Shown: one piece after another, positions 1 through 8,144 of the stretch
Layout: every line of letters begins with the position of its first letter
How positions within the stretch are numbered: position 1 is the stretch's first letter
Source: Clostridia bacterium
GTDB taxonomy: Bacteria; Bacillota; Clostridia; Christensenellales; Aristaeellaceae
Reading direction: 5' to 3'
DNA: 64,000 nucleotides
Assembly (NCBI GenBank): GCA_017476605.1
Contig: JAFUZM010000176.1
Location: 1 to 64,000, forward strand
Made by a program: the position numbers and the translations under genes
The notes under the pieces: model-generated
The model's input: only the letters and a program-made list of their open reading frames with translations
Told to the model about the DNA's origin: nothing
Database searches by the model: none

Positions 1-8
1 AAAAGTCC

Positions 9-1193
9 TTACTCTTTTGATGATGTTTTACTCGCCCGCCGGCGAATGTAATCCTGTCGGATCAACTCTACCACTTCATCCCAGTGATTACTCTCTTTGC
101 GACATTTTAGAGAGAGTATTCCCTGCCCGTTTTGCCTGTTCCAGTGTTGTCCTGGACGCTTCATTCTATCTTGCATTGTATATCTATGACAGCTTTCGAT
201 ATTTCCACTTCCGACCATCCAATCATTTTTCTCATATTCGTCATAATGCATGCAGCTTCCAAGACGACTGACATACTCGTAGAAATTGACGACACCTTGT
301 CTCTTAAAATCTTTGTATGGCTCCAACGCGTTAAGTATTCCATCTACATCTCCATTATCAATCATCTCAAAAAGACTGTCGGTGAGATCTTTCCTTTGCT
401 TTGGTGAGCGTTTAATTGCAGAAGCGAATTCTCCAGCATTCTCTTTGGCATGATATTTATCCAGAATGTATTGACAATCAGGAAAGTTCTTCTGTAAAAA
501 AGGAAGAATCCATCTAGCCCCATCTGTAATGAAAATACGTGTTCTACACTGATAAAAGCCATTTCGAATGAGTGCTGCTTTTAAATGATATTTAAAATCC
601 TCGGCTTTCCCTATGTAACCGACGATATCCTTGTGTTTAACTTCCGTTCCATTTGCCCAGTGGTATAAATCACTATCTTTGAAAATGATACCAATCTTAC
701 ATTCCTTCCACTCGCACCCAGGACCATTCTCAATGTTTTCCTGATAAAATGACCCGTCAAATTGTACATAGATAGTATCTTTTCTTGCTTTTCTTTTATC
801 AATCTTAGATGTGTCTACATTCTTGGCTTCTTCAGCTTGCCTACAGTCGTCACCAAACACCAGTTTCCCAACATAATCCGTGACACGCTTAACTTGAGTG
901 TGGCAAATGTCGAACCTATTTTTCTCGGAGAGCCTTTTTGCAGCTTCTTTGTATGATCTGCATGAAATGCCCTCCCAAGCTATTTCGGCAACCATTTTGT
1001 ATGTTGCTTTGAAAGGAGCTTTATCTATCCCCAGCTTTTGATCTAATGGATAGATTCCACCGACTCCTTCTAAATCATCTAATCTTTTGGCGCTCTCTTT
1101 ATCAGCAGGAACAAGTAAAGTTCTCATAATAGGAAGAGATCTTCCACGAATAAGAATGTCTTTCGAAAGTCGATCTTTGTTCTTTAATATCAC
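9..1193 (-). CDS. Transposase (ISKra4-like), downstream frame
   Basis: 394 residues from a GTG codon. The C-terminal third has the transposase signature VGSGNIESCHRYTMQDRMK followed by a Trp-containing helix, and acidic residues in YVQFDGSFY (about residue 145) and FITDGARW (about residue 222) are candidate DDE-type catalytic residues. The GTG has no good ribosome binding site, and the open frame continues upstream past it for seven codons to an A7 run at 1214-1220 that lies in the end of the preceding ORF. I infer that the protein is made mainly by -1 frameshifting from the 1202-1453 ORF, giving a fusion of about 480 residues, close to the usual size of the family. The frame is otherwise intact, so the element may still be active. 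Confidence 0.8.
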   Translation of the reverse strand: MILKNKDRLSKDILIRGRSLPIMRTLLVPADKESAKRLDDLEGVGGIYPLDQKLGIDKAPFKATYKMVAEIAWEGISCRSYKEAAKRLSEKNRFDICHTQVKRVTDYVGKLVFGDDCRQAEEAKNVDTSKIDKRKARKDTIYVQFDGSFYQENIENGPGCEWKECKIGIIFKDSDLYHWANGTEVKHKDIVGYIGKAEDFKYHLKAALIRNGFYQCRTRIFITDGARWILPFLQKNFPDCQYILDKYHAKENAGEFASAIKRSPKQRKDLTDSLFEMIDNGDVDGILNALEPYKDFKRQGVVNFYEYVSRLGSCMHYDEYEKNDWMVGSGNIESCHRYTMQDRMKRPGQHWNRQNGQGILSLKCRKESNHWDEVVELIRQDYIRRRASKTSSKE

Positions 1194-1201
1194 ACCCTTT
1201 C

Positions 1202-1453
1202 TCAGGTATTCGCTTTTTTTGATTCAATCAGCTCCGAAGTCTCATAGGTCTCTGTATACTGAGATGCTAAATCGGTAAAAATATCTTGGGCTTTACCATC
1301 TAATTCTAAGAACTTCTCTTCTATTATATCTATCAGTTGATCACCTTTATCTGGGTCTTTGCTGTTGTTGATATTCTCCAAACAAGCATCAATTGCCCTC
1401 CTGATCTTAAGAAGAGCATCAATAGCCATGTCATCTTGCTCAATTCTATTCAA
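1202..1453 (-). CDS. N-terminal transposase frame / IS accessory ORF
   Basis: 83 residues starting at TTG (1451-1453), chosen because a GAGGTGA ribosome binding site lies 7 nt upstream and a consensus promoter lies just beyond it. The protein is helical and acidic with no recognised domain. It ends with Lys-Lys-Ala-Asn-Thr, encoded across an A AAA AAA heptamer; slipping back one base there enters the downstream transposase frame (9-1193). It is therefore probably the first part of a frameshifted transposase, though it could also act alone as a short regulatory product. Confidence 0.6.
   Translation of the reverse strand: MNRIEQDDMAIDALLKIRRAIDACLENINNSKDPDKGDQLIDIIEEKFLELDGKAQDIFTDLASQYTETYETSELIESKKANT
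1214..1220 (-). promoter_or_regulatory. Candidate -1 ribosomal frameshift site (A7)
   Basis: On the minus strand the upstream ORF reads TCA AAA AAA GCG, so the A AAA AAA heptamer is in the zero frame. A -1 slip continues AGC GAA TAC CTG AGA AAG GGT GTG straight into the downstream transposase frame. The zero-frame stop TGA follows at 1202-1204. No stimulatory hairpin was identified by eye. Confidence 0.5.
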
Positions 1454-1463
1454 TTTCGGTCAC

Positions 1464-1504
1464 CTCGTTTATAATTAAATGTCTCCTTTTCAATTATAAA
1501 CGAG
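1464..1504. repeat. 13-bp inverted repeat over the IS promoter
   Basis: CTCGTTTATAATT (1464-1476) and its exact reverse complement (1492-1504) are separated by 15 nt. The distal arm contains the -10 box. It could be an operator for the IS product or a leader hairpin. Confidence 0.6.
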
Positions 1505-1521
1505 ATGGTCGTCAAAGTCAA
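1493..1521 (-). promoter_or_regulatory. Sigma-70-type promoter of the IS
   Basis: TTGACT (1516-1521) and TATAAT (1493-1498) are separated by exactly 17 bp on the minus strand, upstream of the TTG start at 1453. The -10 lies in one arm of the 13-bp inverted repeat. Confidence 0.7.
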
Positions 1522-1658
1522 TTACCCCATAAAATGTTACACACCCAAAAATACTGCAAATAACTAAAGATATAGATCCAAAAATGATTAACCTTCTTTT
1601 AGCTTTCATATGATAAATTTTCCCCTTTAAGAGATTAGTTTTGCAAATGTTTTAGATA

Positions 1659-1884
1659 TTATTCGTATTTTGTGCACAAATATGATTCAATCTTAGGATA
1701 ATAAGTATGATTTACTGGATCCAATGGATTTTGCGCGTCAGGGAGGCCTTTGAGATTCTTTGAATTATACTTCTTGCTTTCCAATTTCAGCGCTTCGACA
1801 AGCTTCTTGTGTGTTTTCTCTTTGTCATGGATAAGGGTAGACCCAGGCCCTATATGGTTGATGAAGGGACAACATTCTCTGATG
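1659..1884 (-). pseudogene. C-terminal remnant of a transposase
   Basis: After a TGA, an open frame of about 74 codons without a start reads through PFINHIGPGSTLIHDKEKTH and then LVEALKLESKKYN to a stop at 1659-1661. The His-Asp-Lys-Glu-Lys-Thr-His block and the NPLDPVNH segment resemble the C-terminal part of IS1595/ISXO2-like transposases; this family call is tentative. No start and no N-terminal catalytic part are visible, so it is a fragment. It lies between an apparently intact insertion sequence and the 3' end of a membrane glycosyltransferase gene, marking this edge as a hot spot for insertion. Confidence 0.45.
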
Positions 1885-1889
1885 ATTCA

Positions 1890-4160
1890 CTATCCCTGTC
1901 GGAAACAGATTCCCTCTGAATTATTCTTTACACACAGTATCCCGATAGCAATCAATGCAACCAAGGATACACCGTTGCCAACTACCCAGAGAATCGGTTC
2001 CTGATAATCACACACAATCTGCCCTGCAAACCCTTTTGGAACAGTAATCATTACCTGATGATTCTCATTCTCTCCGGTTTCCAGATATGCTCCTGTGCTA
2101 TCCTTTGCCTGCATGTGTCCGTAGCTGATCTGAGGAAGCACAATAGTGCCATCTGACTCTGCAGTGCATTCGAGAACTGTCTGTATTCCTCTTTGCTCGA
2201 GAATACCCGCTGTTACCCCATCGGTTGTTTGAATTCTCGGAACAAGACGTTCTCCATCAACATCCTGCCTCCAGTATTCAAAGTTCATTGCAGCTCCATT
2301 ATTGATTTCACCCATATCCCACGCGTTGCTGATATCGGCATTGGAAAGATATTGGCTCAGATAATCACAGGTGAAGAACAATGATAATATAACCAGGCCG
2401 ATAGAAACTGGTTTTGAAATCCTGTCGAAGGTTTCCTGTTGGTATAGTACAATCATTATGATTGTAAGCAATATGAGGGCTGGACACAGATAACGCCACG
2501 GAAACTGAATCTGCGCCATAATACGTCCAATTTTTGTCCTTAGTGCCAGCGCGTTCCACGGAAAACGATCAGATGATAGCCACAACGTAAGAAACGCCAG
2601 AACCATAGGACGTGCAAGAGCTATCCGTTCCTTTTTTGTCCCCAAAAACAGAACGTATATCCCCGCAATAAACACACACATCAGAGAGGCACCAGGTGTC
2701 AGAGCAAATCGAACTTTTGTCTCTTCCACTGAATATCCAAATATTTTCTCCGTGAACGCAAAATATTGTCCCCAATATGCACCTAATTGCTGAATCATCT
2801 GCCCGTTTCCGCCCGTCAGCGACCCATTAATTTGCACCTTGATTTCTTGATACATGGATAAAAAGGGAATGACAAAAAAAGCAGAAAGTAGCAAAGATAA
2901 GACTGCACCAACACAAAGCGTCTTGATTCCCTGCTTTGACCAGAGCTCACGTAAATATAAAACGCAGGCAATGGACAAGACGACAATCGTTATCTCCCCA
3001 GAGAGCATATGCGAGCAGATGATCCCAGAAACGCCAACAGCTAAATATGAGCCGTTTTTAAGTGCATCTGCAAAAGAAAATCGTTTTGTGCAAATGGTTT
3101 CATACATTCCAAGAGCAATGATCGGATAAAAGATAAACCCGCTCATTTCTCCGATTCCGGCTCTCGTGTAAACATCAAACAACCGATAATTTGCCAATAC
3201 ATATATGCATGTCAAAACCAGAGATTTCCAGTCCGATCTTGTGATCCTCCTGAAGCAAATGGCAGAGGAAAGCACGGTAAGATAGTTCACCATAAACAGA
3301 TGAAACTTATATGCCTTTACCAATGGCATTCCCATCATTCTCAATATTGCTGCCGGATAAAGAAGAAAATCTCCGTAGTATAGGGAAACGGGATATCCGA
3401 AGCCGGAAAACCATGCAGACTGAACCCGTACCGGAAAATGCCCGGATGCCAATTCCCGCCATAATCCCTCTAACCGCATGTAGTGGAACCGAATATCCAT
3501 TCCGATATAGATTCCGGGGATCATCAACGGTAAAGAAGCAAAAAGCAGTATCCCGTAGAACCCAAAAAGGAATTCTTTCTTCCATCTCCACACATTCCAT
3601 TGCACCCAAAAAAGATCAAGAAGCAGAAACACAATGCCTAACACGGCACACGCCTGCCCGATATCATTTCTGTTCTGAACAATCCGGATGTCATTAAGGC
3701 AAACCATTCCCTTGCCGGAACTTGTCATGCTTATCAGAACATTGTCGAGCCCCTGATCCAGCTCAAAATCGGTTCTTGCAACATTCCTTCCTGCATTTAA
3801 TATCAGATTCCCACCATGCAAAAAAACATGCATGTTTTCATACGCTGTCATTTCAAAGTTTTCATTCTGCTCTGATTCATATTCGACTTCAAGCGTATAT
3901 GTTCCTTTTGGGATCGTTAAATAAGGGCTTGTCAATGTTGCCGCCTGCCCCTTTTCCATCCTCCATTTTCCATCCCACGTAATCCCCTGTGAATCCCAAA
4001 GTGGCAGACTTACGCCAATCGTTCTCATCGGTTGTTGAGCTTTATACTGCCAATATCCAACCATCAGAATCATAAGAATGATCTGAAGGATAAAAATAAG
4101 GTATTCCTTTTTTATTGCGTGATTCAACCTTTTCCGAGATCCCATAAACGCGTTTCCCAT
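1890..4160 (-). CDS. Large membrane protein, GT-C-like glycosyltransferase
   Basis: 756 residues. An N-terminal signal-anchor (about residues 18-40) is followed by an extracytoplasmic beta-rich region (about 45-160), then about twelve hydrophobic segments and a soluble C-terminal region ending in another membrane helix. The loop after the third hydrophobic segment has GMDIRFHYMRLEGLWREL, the acidic first-loop signature expected of GT-C glycosyltransferases that use polyprenyl-phosphate sugars. The family resembles the YfhO / 6-pyruvoyl-tetrahydropterin-synthase-related membrane proteins. The likely role is adding a sugar to a surface polymer outside the membrane; substrate and acceptor are unknown. 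It has no operon partner on its strand and is followed by a transposase remnant, but its C-terminus looks complete. Confidence 0.7.
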   Translation of the reverse strand: MGNAFMGSRKRLNHAIKKEYLIFILQIILMILMVGYWQYKAQQPMRTIGVSLPLWDSQGITWDGKWRMEKGQAATLTSPYLTIPKGTYTLEVEYESEQNENFEMTAYENMHVFLHGGNLILNAGRNVARTDFELDQGLDNVLISMTSSGKGMVCLNDIRIVQNRNDIGQACAVLGIVFLLLDLFWVQWNVWRWKKEFLFGFYGILLFASLPLMIPGIYIGMDIRFHYMRLEGLWRELASGHFPVRVQSAWFSGFGYPVSLYYGDFLLYPAAILRMMGMPLVKAYKFHLFMVNYLTVLSSAICFRRITRSDWKSLVLTCIYVLANYRLFDVYTRAGIGEMSGFIFYPIIALGMYETICTKRFSFADALKNGSYLAVGVSGIICSHMLSGEITIVVLSIACVLYLRELWSKQGIKTLCVGAVLSLLLSAFFVIPFLSMYQEIKVQINGSLTGGNGQMIQQLGAYWGQYFAFTEKIFGYSVEETKVRFALTPGASLMCVFIAGIYVLFLGTKKERIALARPMVLAFLTLWLSSDRFPWNALALRTKIGRIMAQIQFPWRYLCPALILLTIIMIVLYQQETFDRISKPVSIGLVILSLFFTCDYLSQYLSNADISNAWDMGEINNGAAMNFEYWRQDVDGERLVPRIQTTDGVTAGILEQRGIQTVLECTAESDGTIVLPQISYGHMQAKDSTGAYLETGENENHQVMITVPKGFAGQIVCDYQEPILWVVGNGVSLVALIAIGILCVKNNSEGICFRQG

Positions 4161-4490
4161 TCTGCTTTATCCATTCTTTTTGATCTATTGACCTTATACT
4201 TTTGGAGCATTAACATTGCTGACGTTTTGCCTATCCTCCTCTGCTTGTAATGACGATGCTTCTGTTATCAATTTCGTCATCTTCTCCGCATCAACTCATA
4301 AACAATTCACTCAGACTGTTTTTCCATGCTCACTTTCAATCTGTATCATTATACCGAAACAAACACGATTTGTCATATCTTTTCCTTTAATACTCAGAAT
4401 TTATTTGACAAACAACTTGACCCTGTCCTTCTCTTCGCTGTACAATCATCATAGCTTAAAAATACGTTATACTATAGGAGGACTACCATT
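4161..4490. other. Divergent intergenic region
   Basis: This is the 330-bp spacer between two divergent genes. It is AT-rich and contains the ROK kinase promoter (4417-4446) and its ribosome binding site. I see no structured RNA or further gene. Confidence 0.5.
4417..4446 (+). promoter_or_regulatory. Probable promoter of the ROK glucokinase
   Basis: TTGACC (4417-4422) and TACAAT (4441-4446) are separated by 18 bp. A second TTGACA lies at 4405-4410. The gene's ribosome binding site AGGAGG is at 4476-4481. Confidence 0.5.
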
Positions 4491-5441
4491 ATGTATTACA
4501 TCGGTGTCGACATCGGCGGCACAGGCGTTAAAGCAGGTATTGTCGATGAAAATGGTCATATTTTATATAAAGAGTCCATCCGTACAGGAGCAGAACGTCC
4601 TTATTCCGAGGTGATTGTTGATATTGCCGGGCTTTGCCAGAAAATCATAGACGGCATGCACTTAAGTATCGACCAGATTTCTGCGATCGGTGTCGGCGTT
4701 CCGGGCATCTGTGACCCTAAAACCGGCGTTATCCCCTTCTGTACAAATTTAGGATGGCATGAAGTTCCCTTTATTGCAGATATGCATAAGTATTTCCCCG
4801 GAATCCCCGTTTTTGTCGATAACGATGCAACCGTCGCAGGACTGGCTGAAAGCGTTGCCGGTGTCAGTGCCGGAACTCAATCCAGCGTATTTATTACCCT
4901 GGGCACCGGTGTCGGAGGCAGTATTGTGATCAACGGGCGTCCCTACTCAGGATCACACGGTGTTGGCTCCGAGATTGGTCACATGGTGATACGAATGGAT
5001 GGTGAACCCTGTACCTGCGGGAAAAAAGGATGCTTTGAGCGGTATGCATCTGCAACCGCCATCATTCGTGAAGCCCGGCGCGCTCTTCCCGATCACCCAG
5101 AGAGCATGATCGCTGAGCTTTGCGAAAATAATCCGGATAAAATCGAGGCAAGAACCGTATTTGATGCTGCCAAAGAGAAGGATCCACTTGCCGTCAGACT
5201 CTTTAACAATTATGTCAAAGCTTTGGCTCACGGCATTGTCAATGTCATTAACACGATTGATCCTGAAATCATCGTCCTGGGCGGTGGCGTATCCAATGCC
5301 GGAGAGTTCCTCCTTGAAGCCGTACGCGAGGCCGTAAAACCTTTCATCTTTTATAAGACACAGCCGTATGCCACAATTCAATTGGCGCAGCTTGGCTCAG
5401 ATGCCGGTGTTATCGGTGCAGCCATGCTGGGTAAACAATAA
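4491..5441 (+). CDS. glcK: ROK-family glucokinase
   Basis: 316 residues, the normal length for a bacterial ROK sugar kinase. It phosphorylates glucose (or a related hexose) at the 6-hydroxyl with ATP in the cytoplasm. The N-terminal phosphate-binding loop DIGGTGVKAG (about residues 6-15), the second glycine-rich ATP motif LGTGVGGSI (about 138-146), the EIGHM segment carrying the zinc-ligand His, and the zinc-binding CTCGKKGC block (about 174-181) are all present. The ATG is supported by AGGAGG 9 nt upstream. It stands alone with its own promoter and a strong hairpin downstream. ROK repressors are excluded because there is no N-terminal helix-turn-helix. Confidence 0.92.
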   Translation: MYYIGVDIGGTGVKAGIVDENGHILYKESIRTGAERPYSEVIVDIAGLCQKIIDGMHLSIDQISAIGVGVPGICDPKTGVIPFCTNLGWHEVPFIADMHKYFPGIPVFVDNDATVAGLAESVAGVSAGTQSSVFITLGTGVGGSIVINGRPYSGSHGVGSEIGHMVIRMDGEPCTCGKKGCFERYASATAIIREARRALPDHPESMIAELCENNPDKIEARTVFDAAKEKDPLAVRLFNNYVKALAHGIVNVINTIDPEIIVLGGGVSNAGEFLLEAVREAVKPFIFYKTQPYATIQLAQLGSDAGVIGAAMLGKQ

Positions 5442-5472
5442 TTCCAGATATCGCCGATATTACACATTCTTT

Positions 5473-5506
5473 ATTCATCTCCCACCTCTTTAGGTGGGAG
5501 ATGAAT
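5473..5506. terminator. 15-bp perfect hairpin after the glucokinase
   Basis: The arms 5473-5487 and 5492-5506 are perfect complements around a 4-nt loop. The T-tract on the plus side is short, so termination is plausible but not certain. The length and perfection also resemble ends of small mobile elements. Confidence 0.5.
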
Positions 5507-5651
5507 TTACACAATCCTTTCGACTTTCTATCTAAAAACTGAAACAGGCTTATGTTTCCCTTTACGATCTCCGTTCTTTCTCTTTGATGAAAGTTTGATT
5601 GTAAATACAGCAATTGCCTATAGATATGACTAATAAGGTTGGGAGATACGT

Positions 5652-7202
5652 ATGATTGATTTGCTCAAAGAAGTGCCTGAAAAGCAGAGATCTTTGATAC
5701 AGTCTTTCTTCTTTTCATTTATATTCTTTTTTTGCTCACACTTATACCGATTTACACATCTCGGATATACAGATGACAGTGTAGAAATTCTTCAAAGAAC
5801 CAATCGGAACTGGCAGCTTTCTTTGGGAAGATGGCTGCAGGTTTTTTACTGGAAGGTTCGCGGTCAAATCGTTGTTCCCTACGTAATTGGATTATTGGCA
5901 TTTCTCTTTTTTGCCTTGTCCATATACTTAATTGTGAGAATGCTCAACTTGCATTCGAATCTATCAGTTGCACTACTCTGTATAGTTCTTGGATGCAATG
6001 GAACACTCACTTTTTCTAATGCGACATATATTTCCTGGACAGATGTTTATATGCTCGCATTTCTTATGTCATGTCTTAGTGTAACTTTTACAAGAAAATG
6101 GTCTCTTGGATTCGTTCCAGGTAGTATATGCTTGTGCATGACATTGGCTCTCTATCAAGCATATTTACAGACCGCTATTCTTCTGTTTATGATCCTCTTT
6201 GTGAAGGATTGCCTGACTGAACATTCAACCCTTTTTACGTTTCTGAAAAAAGTATTACATGCAATTCTTACATTGATTTGTGGATTACTTCTCTATGCAG
6301 TAAGCTTGATTGTCGTAGAAAAACACACGGGAATTGAACGATCAATGGGGTATAACGGTGTTGGACGAGTTGGTCATTATACTCTGTCGGAAATTCCTCG
6401 ACTATTGTTCGAAACATGGAAAGCACCATTTCGTACCCTTCTAAAACCGGAAACGAATTTGCCTGGTTTAACAACAATTTGTGCAATTGGAATGATCGTA
6501 CTGTCTATTTTCCTCGTTTGCCTCTTGATCCGCAAGAATCACGTGTATGGTTACCGAATCTTCGTAATCGCTTTACTTCTCCTGACTATGCCATTTGGCA
6601 TGAATGTGGTATTTTTTCTTTCACACGGGATGGAACACTCCCTTATGATTTTCTCATTCTTTCTGTTTTTTGCATTTCCGATCATGCTGATGGAAATATG
6701 TGATGCAAAGACAATATGGGCCAGACGTTCCCGGATCATTGCAGGTCCATTGGTTGCTGTCATGTTACTCAATAATTTCGTTTATGCAAATCAAGTGTAT
6801 GCAAGAAGAGATCTTGAATTTTGGTCAACTTTATCTTTGATGACGCGCGTTATCGATCGAGCTGAGCAAGTTGAAGGATACCAATCAGGCTATACAAATG
6901 TTGCCATCATTGGAACGCTTTATAATTCTCCTCTTGCAATGCAGCGACCGGGATTCGAGCAGCTTGAAGGTAATAGCCCGTATATGAATAACAACTACTA
7001 TGCAACCAGTGGTGAGACTTTTTATCCTGCTTATTTCTGGGAAATTCTAGGATATCCATTTAATCTGGTTCCTGAAAATGAACGTTATCGGATTGCACAT
7101 ACAGCAGAAGTTGTGAATATGCCTACATTTCCTGAGCCAGGTTGCTGTCAGATGATAGATGACGTTTTAGTAATTAAAATAGGCCGCGTTGCTGGAGAAT
7201 GA
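5652..7202 (+). CDS. GtrII-like membrane glucosyltransferase
   Basis: 516 residues with about eleven hydrophobic segments and a soluble C-terminal tail of about 120 residues. The first extracytoplasmic loop has YTDDSVEIL followed by LGRWLQVFYWK, the Asp-Asp and Gly-Arg-Trp pattern of the Glucos_trans_II family, which transfers glucose from undecaprenyl-phosphate-glucose onto surface glycans. A TGGGAG element precedes the ATG. The gene is AT-richer than its downstream neighbours, as expected of variable surface-glycan genes that move horizontally. The LCP gene follows closely and may be co-transcribed. The precise sugar is not deducible. Confidence 0.7.
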   Translation: MIDLLKEVPEKQRSLIQSFFFSFIFFFCSHLYRFTHLGYTDDSVEILQRTNRNWQLSLGRWLQVFYWKVRGQIVVPYVIGLLAFLFFALSIYLIVRMLNLHSNLSVALLCIVLGCNGTLTFSNATYISWTDVYMLAFLMSCLSVTFTRKWSLGFVPGSICLCMTLALYQAYLQTAILLFMILFVKDCLTEHSTLFTFLKKVLHAILTLICGLLLYAVSLIVVEKHTGIERSMGYNGVGRVGHYTLSEIPRLLFETWKAPFRTLLKPETNLPGLTTICAIGMIVLSIFLVCLLIRKNHVYGYRIFVIALLLLTMPFGMNVVFFLSHGMEHSLMIFSFFLFFAFPIMLMEICDAKTIWARRSRIIAGPLVAVMLLNNFVYANQVYARRDLEFWSTLSLMTRVIDRAEQVEGYQSGYTNVAIIGTLYNSPLAMQRPGFEQLEGNSPYMNNNYYATSGETFYPAYFWEILGYPFNLVPENERYRIAHTAEVVNMPTFPEPGCCQMIDDVLVIKIGRVAGE

Positions 7203-7259
7203 CGTTCTTTCCTTCTTGAAAAAACGCAGAGAATGTCACTCATCCTTTGGAGGTTCTCC

Positions 7260-8111
7260 TTGAATAAAACAGTATCCAAGAGCAAGAAAAAATGGATTGT
7301 TCTTGCTGGTATTCTTCTCTTATTTATTGTCCTTCTGCTCATTTTTGCTCCTCACGGAAGCAAAAATTATCTGATCATCGGCATGGACAATTACGGTTCT
7401 CTCAATGACACCGGTCGCAGTGACACCATGATTCTGGTGCGGCTTGACTTTGACAAACGTAAAATCGGCGTTGTCACTTTTGCAAGAGATTTGCTGCTTG
7501 ACTATAATGGGCACGATCAGAAAATCAATACCATCATACGTCTTGGCGAGGAAGCGGGGCTCACATCGGTTCTTGAAGAGAATTTTGATTTTAAAATAGA
7601 TGGATGGTTCCGTGTCAATTTTTCATCTCTCATTTCAATCATTGATGAAATCGGCGGCGTCTCGGTAGAGCTTACCGAAGCAGAGGCAAAGTATATCACG
7701 AGAAATGTAGGTGATTATCCCGGCTATCCTCTTTCTGAGGGAATTTGTCGACTCAACGGTGCTCAGGCACTGTCCTACGCACGCTGCAGAAAGCTTGACA
7801 ACGACTTCGGCCGGGGTGATCGTCAAAGCAAACTGGTTCAAGCGCTTGTGAAGGAAAGCCGCTCTATGGGAATCCGGCGCATTCTGCAGGTCTTCAATAC
7901 CATGGGGCACGCCTGGCGCTCCTCCCTCTCCGCCTCAGATCAGTTACATCTCCTCTATTCCTGCCTGTGGATGCGGCATGCTGATATCATCCGTGTCGGT
8001 ATTCCTTTTGAGCAAACATATTGGTACAGCAATAGCTCCAGCGGCGACAACGGTGTTCTTCTGAATCTCGACACCAACCGCCAGATGCTCCATGAATTAT
8101 TATCCTTCTGA
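7260..8111 (+). CDS. LCP-family (LytR-CpsA-Psr) envelope polymer transferase
   Basis: 283 residues from a TTG codon, preferred over an ATG at 7233 because GGAGG (7249-7253) sits 6 nt upstream of the TTG. There is an N-terminal membrane anchor (about residues 11-29) and an extracytoplasmic LCP domain. Family hallmarks are visible: GRSDTMILV, the Arg-Asp pair in TFARDLLL, GGVSVELT, and LSYARCRKL followed by GRGDRQ near residue 185. LCP enzymes move glycopolymers from the undecaprenyl carrier to peptidoglycan. It is short for the family and lacks the extra C-terminal domain. Its position just after a GtrII-type transferase fits a surface-glycan role. Confidence 0.88.
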   Translation: MNKTVSKSKKKWIVLAGILLLFIVLLLIFAPHGSKNYLIIGMDNYGSLNDTGRSDTMILVRLDFDKRKIGVVTFARDLLLDYNGHDQKINTIIRLGEEAGLTSVLEENFDFKIDGWFRVNFSSLISIIDEIGGVSVELTEAEAKYITRNVGDYPGYPLSEGICRLNGAQALSYARCRKLDNDFGRGDRQSKLVQALVKESRSMGIRRILQVFNTMGHAWRSSLSASDQLHLLYSCLWMRHADIIRVGIPFEQTYWYSNSSSGDNGVLLNLDTNRQMLHELLSF

Positions 8112-8144
8112 TCCTCACATTCGAAAACCAAGGAGTTGGTCTAC

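Larger units (their letters stand above)
1..1552 (-). mobile_element. Insertion sequence, ISKra4-like, truncated by the window edge
   Basis: This element holds two minus-strand reading frames (1202-1453 and 9-1193), a strong promoter (1493-1521) and a leader palindrome. One end lies beyond position 1, so the terminal inverted repeats cannot be paired. The outer limit near 1552 is an estimate: the -35 box at 1516-1521 must lie inside, and a GGGTGTGTAAC-like sequence (minus strand) ends near 1550. The family call rests on the transposase C-terminus (VGSGNIES followed by a conserved Arg/Lys/Trp block). ISLre2 is the alternative. Confidence 0.6.

Noticed and set aside
4216..4614. 132-codon plus-strand frame across the glucokinase promoter
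   Set aside because: It runs through the glucokinase promoter and start and ends in another frame of that gene. Composition is not coding-like.
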